Shown: positions 11,378 to 22,100 of the stretch, piece after piece
How the letters are laid out: each line of letters begins with the position of its first letter
Position numbering within the stretch: position 1 is the stretch's first letter
Assembly (NCBI GenBank): GCA_033558025.1
Contig: JAUCEF010000003.1
Coordinates: 434,001 to 498,000, forward strand
Reading direction: 5' to 3'
Length of the DNA stretch: 64,000 nt
From: Phytophthora sp. 'mugwort'
Taxonomy: Eukaryota; Oomycota; Peronosporomycetes; Peronosporales; Peronosporaceae
Notes under the pieces: generated by a model
Seen by the model: only the letters and a program-made list of their open reading frames with translations
Told to the model about the DNA's origin: nothing
Database searches by the model: none
Translations under genes and position numbers: made by a program

Positions 11378-12077
11378 TGGGCGGCATGAACCCAACCGAT
11401 GACGCAGCTCTGAAAGAAAGAACCAATGACGAGCTAGAGGCGCAACTTGCCCACATGCGTGCTCTGATCGATGCACTCAGGTAGTTAACCAAACGCCGCG
11501 ACCGCCACCGACCGAGTCCAAGAGTCGAGTCCCGAGCGGACTGCCCAAGAGCGACGACGACGTGTGACATTGGTTATTCCAAATAGAGACGTCAGCGGTT
11601 ATGATGCGAAAGACACCAGCGACACGCCGCATGCGATCGCTGATACAGCCATGGAAGTGCCTGCGTCAGGATGGTTCCTTATGGGCCTGGAGGAAACTAG
11701 CGGAGGGGCAGACTTTTGGGTCAGTTTACCTACGATGCCCTCGCGAACTTCGAGGCCTCTAACTACCAGGCGGTACTACATCAGAAGCTGCGCGGGTCAG
11801 AGTCATCGAGAATACAACAGGAAGTATTTGCCACTGAGTTTGCGTTGGGGGTATGAGCGAAGTCGACCAAGTCAGCTACTACTGCGACGGTCTAAAGCAA
11901 GCAACTCAAGCCTACGTTAAGCTTCAGAACGCGACGATGCTAAGCGAGCGGTGGACCAAACTGTCCAGTATGAGATGTCCCACTTCAGTGGCGATCGCAA
12001 GGGTGGTTTCGAGAGACCCAAGCGCGAGCAACTCTACCGTGGTCCACCAAGACCGAACTTTATCCGGGACCCTAAAC
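11378..12077 (+). pseudogene. Ty3/gypsy-type gag relic
   Basis: Decayed Gag-like gene of an LTR retrotransposon. It opens with MGGMNPTDDAALKE and a coiled-coil-like stretch (ELEAQLAHMRALIDALR), then hits a stop. A coherent Gag-like reading resumes near 11720 (FTYDALANFEASNYQAVL), shifts near 11850 (SEVDQVSYYCDGLKQATQ) and again near 11948 (AVDQTVQYEMSHFSGDRK). It ends in a basic RGPPRPNF-type tail at about 12065. At least three frame changes make it non-functional. Assignment rests on recognising Phytophthora Gag-like wording, not on a zinc knuckle, which is absent. Telomere-like repeats follow directly. Confidence 0.65.
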
Positions 12078-12149
12078 CCTAAACCCTAGTCAGCGATCGT
12101 AAAATTACGCCCCTGCTGATCGTAGTTGTACGAACCCTAAACCCTAAAA
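12070..12149. repeat. Interstitial telomere-type repeats (CCCTAAA)
   Basis: Two short arrays of CCCTAAA units, at 12070-12089 (almost three units) and 12132-12149 (about two and a half units), lie 42 bases apart directly after the gag relic. TTTAGGG is a common telomeric unit in oomycetes as well as plants. Here the arrays sit far from any visible chromosome end. Confidence 0.8.
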
Positions 12150-12182
12150 TCAGACCTGACATGGCGAGGCCAAGGGAAGAAT

Positions 12183-12620
12183 TTGATTGAGCCGTCAACA
12201 GGACGGCTCATACCCAATTCTTCGCTCTGTAATAGAGCATGTGCTGAGTATATGGAGAGCAGAAAAGATGGTGATAAGAGATCTGGGCGAGGCCGAGTGG
12301 CCCTTTTTACTAAGGCTCCGGGGCAACCCGGGGCCAGCGGTAGCAGGAGCGTTATAGTGGAATATTAGCCGAGGGAACGCCTGTACGACTGCTGTGGGCG
12401 CACTTGGTCGACCATCAACGATACGGCGGAATTCGTTGGGCTGCACCGTTTGCTGGCACAGCAGTGGAGAAGGGCTGGACAGGTATACTCGTGATGGGCA
12501 ACAGTCCAATATATTGAGTATGTTTAAAGATAGGATCAGAAGGAGTTGGCGGTCCTGGAGAAGGGGCCTATACAACAGGAAAAAAAAGTATTTGGCAAGT
12601 ATACATCATGTGGTACATAC
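12183..12620 (+). pseudogene. RNase H-like fragment of a retroelement
   Basis: Broken stretch whose pieces read like an RNase H domain: a glycine-rich GQPGASGSRSVIVEY segment, then TAEFVGLHRLLAQ in the next frame, which corresponds to the family's conserved acidic AE-helix. Further pieces follow (ILSMFKDRI in another frame). Frames change at least twice and stops intervene. It follows the gag relic and may derive from the same or a nested element. Confidence 0.45.
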
Positions 12621-12845
12621 AACATGACATTATTTTAGCAAAATCGATGTCTTAATCTGATAGTCACACACAAAGGGTAGGGTGTTATCTCTCCTTTGTT
12701 CTGACCTGGGCTATTTATAAAGCTCATATTACATGCAAGATAGCCCAGACCGCTGGTTCTTATAAGATGGAAAAGCCCGAATGCCGGCAAGCACCTTGCC
12801 ATTCGGAGTTTTCTCGCCCACAATGACTTACTCGCAAGACTTAAG

Positions 12846-13779
12846 ATGGAGGGCTGTTATCCTACCCTACTGTACGCGTACGACATCCCTACTCAGATGG
12901 TATCTGCCGTGCTAGGCATCGCAGAACGCACTTTGGGACGGTGGCTACAACGCTTCCAATCAACTGGTAACGTTGACAAGAAAATTCGAGAAAAGCAATG
13001 TAGGTGCTCTCTTGAAAGTTCTCAATTTTGTCGATGACTATATGAAAATTCACCCTTGATTTTATTTTGAGGAATTTAGTGCTGCGATTACTGAAAAAAT
13101 TCCCCATTTAAATAACGTTTCGGACGCCACCGTGTGCCGGGGTGCTTCGATTTGATCTGGACTTATCCAGGAAAACGTTAACCAAGCGCGCACAAGAAAG
13201 TGTTCCGGAGGAACGGAGACAATACCTCGCACGGGTAGCTCCCTTTTATTCGTACCCCGACAAGCTTGTTTTTGCTGATGAGACTAAAACGACGGACGAT
13301 CTATGTTGCGACAACACGCGTGGGCACCTCGCGGGCAGCCTGCAGTTGTCTCGCTTCCTTTTCACGTGGAAAACGTGTCTCGTTGCTCGCCGCCACTGAT
13401 GTCACCGTTTTGTTTTGCTTGAGGTCACACTTTCACCCGAGCAACTTTTCATGAATTTTTATGCTCTAAGACTCTACCCTTTTGAATCCTTGGCCACTTC
13501 CCGATTCGACCCTGATTTTGGACAATGCCCGCTTACATATGTATCGTGAGATTGAAGGCCTTGTGCATTCGACGGGCGCACTTTTATTTTATTTTTACCA
13601 CCATGTTCACCCGAGCTCAACCCTAGTGAGGTGCAATATTCACTTCTAAAACGATGGATACAAAAGAATGCGAGTATACCATTTCGGGGGAACCCCTTGG
13701 CTATGTTACGAGTAGCTATGGAGATGTGTACCAAAAGACAAGATGAGGTAGACACTGCGGCTAGAGTGATCAAAAGTTA
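12846..13779 (+). pseudogene. Tc1/mariner-type DD34E transposase, decayed
   Basis: Cut-and-paste transposase of the IS630/Tc1/mariner superfamily (DDE_3 type), inactivated. An N-terminal helix-turn-helix is readable at 12846-12995 (MVSAVLGIAERTLGRWLQRF). The catalytic core begins about 13142 with DLSRKTLTKRAQE. The first catalytic Asp lies in LVFADET (about 13270) and the second in LILDNARLHMYRE (about 13525). The Glu lies in PELNPSEVQ, 34 residues after the second Asp. The reading frame changes at least three times (near 13060, 13350 and 13600). Its stop (13779) faces the stop of a minus-strand ORF only 4 bp away. No clear terminal inverted repeats were identified. Confidence 0.8.
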
Positions 13780-13783
13780 ACAT

Positions 13784-14530
13784 TCAAAAGAGAAAATCCT
13801 CATCCTCTTTATATTCCTCATCATCAATATCAGCACTTTCAGATAACGGGGACCCAACAGGATCACGAATGGGTGCACGAAATGGGGGATGGCGCAAATT
13901 CCAGTCGGGAAGCCCTAGTATGCGGCGTAAGTCGCGGACATTCACTCGAACAGAAACTTCCATGTCGTGTAGCATGATATGGATAAGGGGGTATGAATTG
14001 CTGTGCATGTCTACCGCTGCTGCCGCATATTCATCAATAATTCGCTGTTGTTCGTCAATATATCGGAGTTGTTGAAAGGTCGTATTTGTAGGAATTCAAG
14101 AGGAGTATCCAATGGTTGTCGTGCTTGAGTTGTAGCCATATACAGCGTTGTAGCGGGCATGGTCGAAACTTGCCTCTCACGCAAAAACTTAGCTATCCGC
14201 GGAATCTGCTCCTGAATCCGTGACTGGGTCGCACGTCTTATTGTCGTGGGAGGGGCTGGAAGCTTTTGTACACAAGCAACTCCAACTTAAAGGCAGAGTG
14301 GCCACGTTTACGAAGTCGCGCCCGCCGCCATACCATCTCAATTCCTGTGTCAGGGCTTGATCGACTCTTGCAACGGGTTGAAAAAGCTTCTGGGAGGCAT
14401 TCTTACTCAGTTTTAAATAAACAATCGAACCCGGGTCGAGAGGGTTCCCTACAGTAGACTCGAATTTGGAAGCGACCTTCGCCCGCAGTACTGTACAACC
14501 GTCTCTTATTGTATAGTCAAACCGCGCCAC
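13784..14530 (-). pseudogene. Convergent accessory ORF of the DD34E element, decayed
   Basis: Minus-strand gene lying tail to tail with the transposase. The readable parts are MARFDYTIRDGCTVLRAKV (from 14530), LSKNASQKLFQPVARVDQAL, a Ser/Thr-rich middle (about 14100-14250), and a C-terminal part with VNVRDLRRILGLPDW and an acidic tail ending at 13784. Two frame changes interrupt it (near 14270 and 14080). I do not recognise a domain. The two ORFs end 4 bp apart, which suggests they belonged to one mobile element; its role (DNA binding, nuclear import or other) is unknown. Confidence 0.5.
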
Positions 14531-14735
14531 TCATCCCTTGTCAAGACATCTGCCTAGCGCCTCGCCTTTCTTAATTGTTAAGCAGCAACGTACCGTAGAA
14601 GGCAGCGCTTCGAGTTCTTGCATCCCGATGACACAATTAAAAGTAGCAATGATTTAGAGATTTGGCTAATAATACGTGCAGCTGACGTCTGCTTTACGAA
14701 ATCGTAATCTAGGTTTAGCATGAATCTTAAATACT

Positions 14736-16374
14736 TCAAAGTCCGATTACGAAGTCCTTATAGAGCGGCAAAATCAGTGCAAGGGACAATAGGATGTACC
14801 TCCTCAACGAAGTCCTTGGTCGTGACCTGCAGCAGTTGCACCTGCAAGATTTCCAATAACTTTGCGCGGTCTGCTGGCGCTTCTCCTCGTTAGTTCTGGG
14901 CCTCTTGATAAAATATGAAGCAGCTGACGATTGCCATGTCAACAAGTCCCAATCAAATTGTCTTGTGATACTTGCGGAACCGCACGGCCAGCTGCAATGT
15001 GCAGCGCTGCAGGCACAATTGGTCGTGAATATCAACCCCGCCCATCCAGCGATTGGCATGGCGGGCACGCGGGGTATGACGGTCCTCCGACCGCCTGGAA
15101 CATGCCGTCCTTCACACCAATAATATAACAGCAATACTTAGAATTAATTCCTCTTGAGCAGCCCTCGCAACTTACCCCAAGTTTCCAGCGCCCTGCTGCT
15201 TCCGGTGGATAGAAGATAGACGCGGAGTCGGTCCCACCAGAGCATAGCAGATAGCTCCGGTCAGCATTTGGCAAAAGCCATTGTTGATGAACCGCGGGCG
15301 ATGCACGCTGGCCGTCTATCACTCTCAGCTATTAGTGCAGGCGGGAACCCCTTCTTGTTCATTTGAACAGTGCCGACCGAAACTATATGTTTCGGCTCAG
15401 CAGTTGAAGAGCCGGCTGAACGGACGTGTAGAACCGGTGTGTCGCGACCGCATGGAAAACGCTGTCTTCTAAAGCAGGAAGAGCTTCGTGCAAATTGCGA
15501 ATCACTTCAGCAGCTGGCCCAGAGTTTGGGCCCGATGAATACCTGGTAGGCGATTCTCCCCCGAGCTCATCGCAGTACTGGTCGGTACCATTGTAAACCT
15601 CAATACAGCAACGTTCGCAAAGTAACATGGGTTAATTCCAACAAGTAGGACATAGTAAAAAAACATTCCGCGTCGTCCATTTGTGGGGTGTGGGATAACA
15701 AAACGAACATGCAAAATGCAGCACACAGCGCACGACCTCACACGTACTTTTCATCAAAGATACCAACAGTATGACGTACCACAGGCAGTATGCGGTTTCA
15801 GTGCAGGATGTCATGAACAGCTTAGTGCCCATTTGTGTGAATTTTCCTTCATAAACTGGCGACTAACGTTGTGGCGCTACGGGATGGAATCATGGCCTCG
15901 TCAAATGACAGAACGGGAGGAACGTTGTATCCGTTGGAGAATGTCTCCTGGAGTGTGCCATAAACCGATCGCACTTTCCAGGCTCGATCGGGCCCTCCGC
16001 CGTCTGTGTTGTCGGTGAAGTGGAGATTTTGCATGATTCTTCCAAACCGGGCCTTCCCCAAAAATCTACCAAACGTACCTTTAGGCACAGCAGCTGCAGA
16101 TGTCGTCGCCTAATGATCAGCCAGTCGCCGTGTTTGAGGACATATCATGCGTGCAATAAGCAATCCAATACAACCGCCATCATGCCCACGGATGGACGAG
16201 GTCGCAGCATATATCGCGTCGGCGAAAAGGCGCCTGTCCTCGACAGCTTAACTTCTGCCTCATCCTGAACTTCACGCGCATGCGGCTCCATGTCGAAGTC
16301 TGCGTCGGTCCCTCTCTCCATTCAGGTACGCGCGGTGCTCCAACACCAGTCTCTGCCGCTCTGCCGTAGTTCAT
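14736..16374 (-). pseudogene. piggyBac-type transposase, decayed
   Basis: Minus-strand relic of a piggyBac-like (DDE_Tnp_1_7) transposase. Reading 5' to 3' on the minus strand: KARFGRIMQNLHFTDN and AWKVRSVYGTLQETF (16090-15930); NVPPVLSFDEAMIPSRS with a conserved catalytic-type Asp (15910); MGTKLFMTSCTETAYCL (15830). Next come a HRFYTSVQPALQLL segment near 15430, then MGGVDIHDQ near 15030, the family hallmark. RKYHKTI, an in-frame stop and LGLVDMAIV follow. Multiple stops and frame changes are present, and an insertion-like disturbance lies around 15650-15800. It is clearly dead. Target TTAA ends were not located. Confidence 0.8.
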
Positions 16375-19116
16375 CCTTCCAACCGAGTCTGGAGGGCTTC
16401 AGATTCTCGTCAGCCTCGCCGCGCGCCACGATTTTTCTGTCCTTCTCTTTCTCGAATGGTGCCAAATGACCACAGGCGGTCTTCATGGCCACTACGAAAG
16501 AAATCCGTGGTGGCCACGAAGGCCGCTTGTGGTCGTTTTTCTTCATAAAGTTCACGACTTTCTCTGTAACACCTCCGCCAAATCGGGTGCATTTCAACGT
16601 CTCTAACGTGTTGTATGTATAACCTGCTATAGAAAAAAGCAGAGGCTAGCATGTCGCCATGTACAACGCGCGAGTGACGGGGGGGGGGGGGGTTAAGCGA
16701 GGGGGTGGTCCAGTTCTTACCGGGGGGTCTCGCCCAACGGGCGGTAACCCGACAAGAAAGCGAGAGAAAGCATATGGAGAAGCACAAGGGAGAGGCGATA
16801 CGAAAGCGAGAGTCGCGTAGGGCTGCCAAGACTGTGTCGGCAACGCAGCACCTACACAAATTGGTTATTCGAGTTGGCATCCGACAGACAATAGTAACAC
16901 AATAAAAAAAACTAACAGCATTTAGCGGTCTCTATGGCGAGTGGGCGTCGTGAATGACGCCTTTGGCAAGAGCGGTGGAAAAGGGGAGACGTAATTCCGT
17001 ACGAGGATTTCAAAGCACAGCAGCTTTTTTGTCAACGACTAGTAAAAATGATCACTTGTATTGTGCCACGAACCGCGCCGACCGTGGCGAGGAATGACCA
17101 AATATGCGTCCCAGCGCCGCTAGCATTGCTGCCGGCGCGCTACAAGAAATTGAGTTGTTTTAAGTCGACTTTGAAATTGGTTTGACCAAGCTGAAAAAGA
17201 GGGGGTGAAAGTCACGCTATTTGGTATGCTTTTTATGGCATGTGTTACTGTGCCCATGTAGCCCTGTCACATTTTTGGTTTACACTGTAATTTTGTAAAG
17301 ATGGTCTCCCATTCCCATTTACCCTAGCCCTGTCGAGGACAGGTGGCATCGCGGTCTTGGGCTTTGTTTCGCAAAGGCAGTCGCTACGCTCCTGCGAGGA
17401 AAAGACCAAGTTCGGACCGCTACAGTGCTCAGCTCGCTGGAAAGCTTGGGGCTGGGCCCGCTTCCGCAAATACCGCGCGGCCCTGCTTCGCAGGCATCCC
17501 GCAAGGGTTTGCTGTGGCTATGCGCGCTCGCAACCGCTCTCCTCCATTGGTCGTGTTATAGCTTCTAATTCCCCTGGAAGCCGAAATGTAACCAGATTTA
17601 GGAGTCTTGTCGATCATTTTAGGCCCAAAATATCGAATTGTAGGTGCCTAAAGCTATACCTGTTTATGGCGCAAAGCTGAATTGCAAGTGACGCTGAGAA
17701 ACGTGACTTCCTCTTATTTTGGGTTGTCGCCTAATTGACGCTGGCATGTACAGGCATCAACAATGGATCAGCAATCTATCAGGTGCCCATGACCAGCGCA
17801 ATGCGCTGCCAGTTCCCACTGCCTGGCACCGACAAACGACCCTGGTAAGTTATCTTACATAGGAAATTTCGCACGAGTCTTACGTTCCCATCAGCTTTTT
17901 TCTAAAACGTTTACATTTTGACTACCACTAAAACATTAATATACCTTGTCTGGATGGACTTTTCGATGCCACACGCTTCAGAAGGTAGCCGCGTGGATAC
18001 GCTTGCTCGAAGGAAGACGCCGTCGTACAGTAGCGCCCATTCCCCTATTAGTAGTGGCGGGAATGCAATCCATCCTACATCTTGAGCCCACAGCACAGAG
18101 GGCCTTATCGACAACACAAAATGAACGCGTTACGTTATGATAAAGCTGGGCGGCGATGCCAGCATTACCATGATGTTAATCGACAGGGTTTGGAAATGAG
18201 GGATGTTCCTTCATGTATCTGCACTTTCGCTAAGTTAGACTACTGCTGAAAATGTGCTGTGCTTAATCCGTTTCTGGCTAGTCGTCATCGAACGCTGGCA
18301 GAATTAATTGAGTCGGGTCTCGTAAATATTATACTTCTTTTTTTCAATGGCCACATGTACTGTATTTCTACCCCATTTTCCGAACCATGTTAATCGTAAT
18401 GTTAGCAACGGAGGTGATCTTAAGATGGATGTAGGATATAGTCCATAGATTTTCTTTTTCGCCGCTAGAGGAAAGGGCGCTACATGTACGGTGGCGTTTT
18501 CCTTCCACCAAGCAGGGTCGACTTTATCCATGCTACCCTTTGAAGTGTGTGGTATCGAAAGCTCCGTCCAAGCAGTTTGTTCATGATTTCGTGGCGTCAA
18601 AGGGTAAGGCGCCTCATCGGAATGGAGGACTCGTACGAAGCACTCCGCTCTCCTCCAGGGTGGATTTTCCGCACCAGGCGCTGTTTCTCCATTTCTCCAC
18701 CACACTAATATTTTCTGAATAGTATTGAAAATGACGGCCAGGAATGCATGTCGTCAAAATGATTGATTGATGCTGAATCTTCGGTACACTGTACCGGTGC
18801 CATCATCAAGACGATAAGTTTGGGCGCCAACCCAACATAAGAGGAAGTCATCATGGTCCGTCTCTGGTCGCCCCATACGATTCCTCTAGGTGCCATAAAC
18901 ATGTCTTAATTTAGGCACTTTCAATACCCTGTTCTGGGTCCTGATGATGCCATTCAGTAGCCGATCACTTCAACGTCCGGAACGATAGGCAACACTAAGG
19001 TACCGCGAGGTCTTTGCAGCAGACACGTACCCGACGTACATGTGCCACCGTTTGCAGACAGCCATTCTGGAATTTCCCGCCGCCTGCTACAGTCCAACCA
19101 GCCAAAGGGATTTACC
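16375..19116. other. Gene-poor region with repeat-like sequence
   Basis: About 2.7 kb with no recognisable gene. It contains a run of 14 G at about 16679-16692. Minus-strand open frames at 16410-16880 (156 codons) and 18304-18705 (133 codons) have no recognised domain. The latter continues a choppy minus-strand reading from 18902 and looks like an unidentified decayed element. The last 100 bases are the promoter and leader of the ABC transporter. Confidence 0.5.
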
Positions 19117-22100
19117 ATGGACTCACCCGCTTACGCTGCCGCGCCTGAGCTCAGCTACGAGTCGGGCAAGACGCTCATGGCCAAGGGTCCACAGGTGCTT
19201 CACGACCTCATGGCCACCAAGATCCAAGCCACCACAGGCCGTCCCTTGCCCGAGATGGAAGTGCGCTTTAGCAACCTGTCGTTGTCCGCTGACATTATAG
19301 TGGCCGATGACCACGCTACTAAGTACGAGCTGCCCACGATCCCCAACGAGCTGAAGAAGACACTCATGGGCCCCAAGAAGCTCAAGGTCCGCAAGGAAAT
19401 CCTCAAGAACATCAGCGGTCGGTTCACCCCGGGCAAGATCACGCTGCTGCTTGGCCAGCCAGGCTCGGGCAAGTCGGCGCTCATGAAGGTCCTCAGTGGT
19501 CGCTTCCCGACGAACAAGAATATCACTATGGAGGGAGACATTTCGTTCAATAGTGTGGCCCACCGCGACCTCGTGGACCGCCTTCCGCAGTTCGTATCGT
19601 ACGTGAACCAGAGGGACAAGCACTTTCCAACCTTAACGGTTAAGGAGACGCTCGAGTTCGCGCACACCTTTTGTGGTGGCAAGTTATTGGAGCAGGGCAA
19701 AGGAATGCTCGAGATGGGGCCTCACCGCGGCACGGACGCTGAAGCCCTTCAAGCCACCAAGAATATCTTTGCTCATTACCCGGAGATTGTGATACAGCAG
19801 TTAGGACTGCAAATCTGCCAGGACACGATCGTCGGCGACAATATGTTGCGTGGTGTGTCAGGCGGTGAGCGCAAACGTGTGACGACTGGCGAGATGGAGT
19901 TCGGCATGAAGTACATCTCACTCATGGACGAGATTAGTACCGGACTGGACAGTGCTGCCACGTACGATATCATCAATACGCAGCGGAGTGTCGCCCATCG
20001 ACTCCGCAAGACGGTGGTGATTGCGCTGCTGCAGCCTTCTCCCGAGGTTTTTTCCCTCTTCGACGATGTCATGATTCTAAATGAGGGTGAACTTATGTAC
20101 CACGGACCATGCAGTGAAGTGGAGACGTATTTTGAAAGGCTCGGCTTCAAGTGTCCACCTGGCCGTGACATTGCTGACTACTTGCTGGATCTGGGGACGA
20201 AACAACAATACCGCTACCAGGTCGCCAGTCACCCGACGAAACAGCCTCGTAGCCCGAGTGAATTTGCGGGATGTTTCAGCCAATCTCGGATCTACCACAA
20301 TACATTGGCTGCTCTCGAATCTCCTTACGACCAAAGGCTGGTTGAAAGTATCAAGGATATCATCGACTCGATGCCTGTTTTCCACCAATCAGTGTTCGCT
20401 AGTGTCGTGGCTTTACAATGGCGAGCTCTGCTCATCACGTATCGCAACAAGGCATTTGTCATGGGCAGATTGATGATGGTGCTTATTATGGGTTTGCTCT
20501 ACTGCTCCATCTTCTATCAATTCGACCCCACGCAGGTCTCAGTGGTCATGGGCGTCATCTTTGCTACCGTCATGTTCCTATCTATGGGTCAAGGTTCAAT
20601 GATCCCAGTCTATATCGCTGGCCGAGATATTTTCTACAAACATCGACGGGCCAATTTCTTCCGAACGGGTTCCTACGTTCTCGCTACGACCGTGAGCCAG
20701 ATCCCGTTGGCGTTGACTGAGACGATTATCTTTGGCTCGATCGTCTACTGGGTCTGTGGCTTTGCGTCTGATGCCAAGCTCTTTCTCATTTTTGAACTCA
20801 TTCTCTTTGTATCCAACTTGGCGATGGGAATGTGGTTCTTCTTCCTTGCTGGTGCTTGTCCTGATGCAAATGTCGTCATGCCGGTGGGAATGTCATCTAT
20901 CCTCGTGTTCATCATTTTTGCCGGGTTTATTGTGACCAAGAGCCAGATTCCGGACTACCTCATCTGGGCTCACTGGATCAGTCCCATCGCGTGGGCTCTC
21001 AAAGCTTTGGCCATTAACCAGTACCGTTCAAGTGAGTTTGATGTCTGTGTATACGACGGTGTGGACTATTGTGCCAAGTACGATGGACTTAAGATGGGTG
21101 AATACTATCTGAATCTCTTCGGTATTGCTACGGAGAAAGAGTGGATCGCATACGCTATCATCTACCTGCTTGCTGTCTACGTGTTCTTCATGTTCCTCTC
21201 ATACCTAGCGATGGAGTTTATCCGCTACGAGACTCCAGACAATGTCGACGTGTCTGTCAAGTCTATCGAGGACGACAGTTCTTATGTCCTCAGTGAGACG
21301 CCCAAGGCCAAGAACGGTGGGAACACAATTATTGATCTCCCTGTTACGACTCGTGCAAAGAATTTTGTGTCGGTGACAGTGGCATTCCAGGATTTGCACT
21401 ATTTCGTACCGGACCCGAAGAACCCGAAGGAGCAACTCGAACTGCTCAAAGGTATCAATGGATTTGCTATCCCCGGGTCAATTACTGCTTTGATGGGGTC
21501 GACCGGTGCTGGTAAGACGACGCTGATGGATGTGATTGCTGGCCGCAAGACTGGAGGAAAAATCACGGGCAAGATCATGCTGAACGGCTACGAGGCTACG
21601 GATTTGGCCATCCGACGTTGCACAGGCTACTGCGAGCAAATGGACGTGCACTCGGAGGCTGCTACGATTCGAGAAGCTCTGACTTTCAGCTCGTTCCTGC
21701 GTCAGGACGCGTCAGTCTCGGACGCCAAGAAATTTGACTCGGTGAACGAGTGTATTGAGCTGCTCGGTCTCGAGGAAATCGCTGACCAAATAATTCGTGG
21801 CAGCTCCGTCGAGCAGATGAAACGTCTCACGATCGGTGTCGAGCTTGCTGCCCAGCCAAGTGTGATCTTCCTAGATGAGCCAACGAGTGGCCTGGACGCT
21901 CGCTCTGCCAAGATCATTATGGACGGTGTTCGCAAGGTTGCGGACTCGGGACGTACCATTATCTGCACCATCCACCAGCCTTCAGCTGAAGTCTTTTACC
22001 TCTTCGACAGACTCTTGCTACTGCAGCGTGGCGGTCAGACCGCTTTCTACGGTGACTTGGGCAAGGACTGCCGCAATCTGATCGACTACTTCGAGAACAT

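Noticed and set aside
16410..16880. 156-codon minus-strand open frame crossing the poly-G run
   Set aside because: The frame depends on the poly-G tract, composition is erratic, and no domain is seen.
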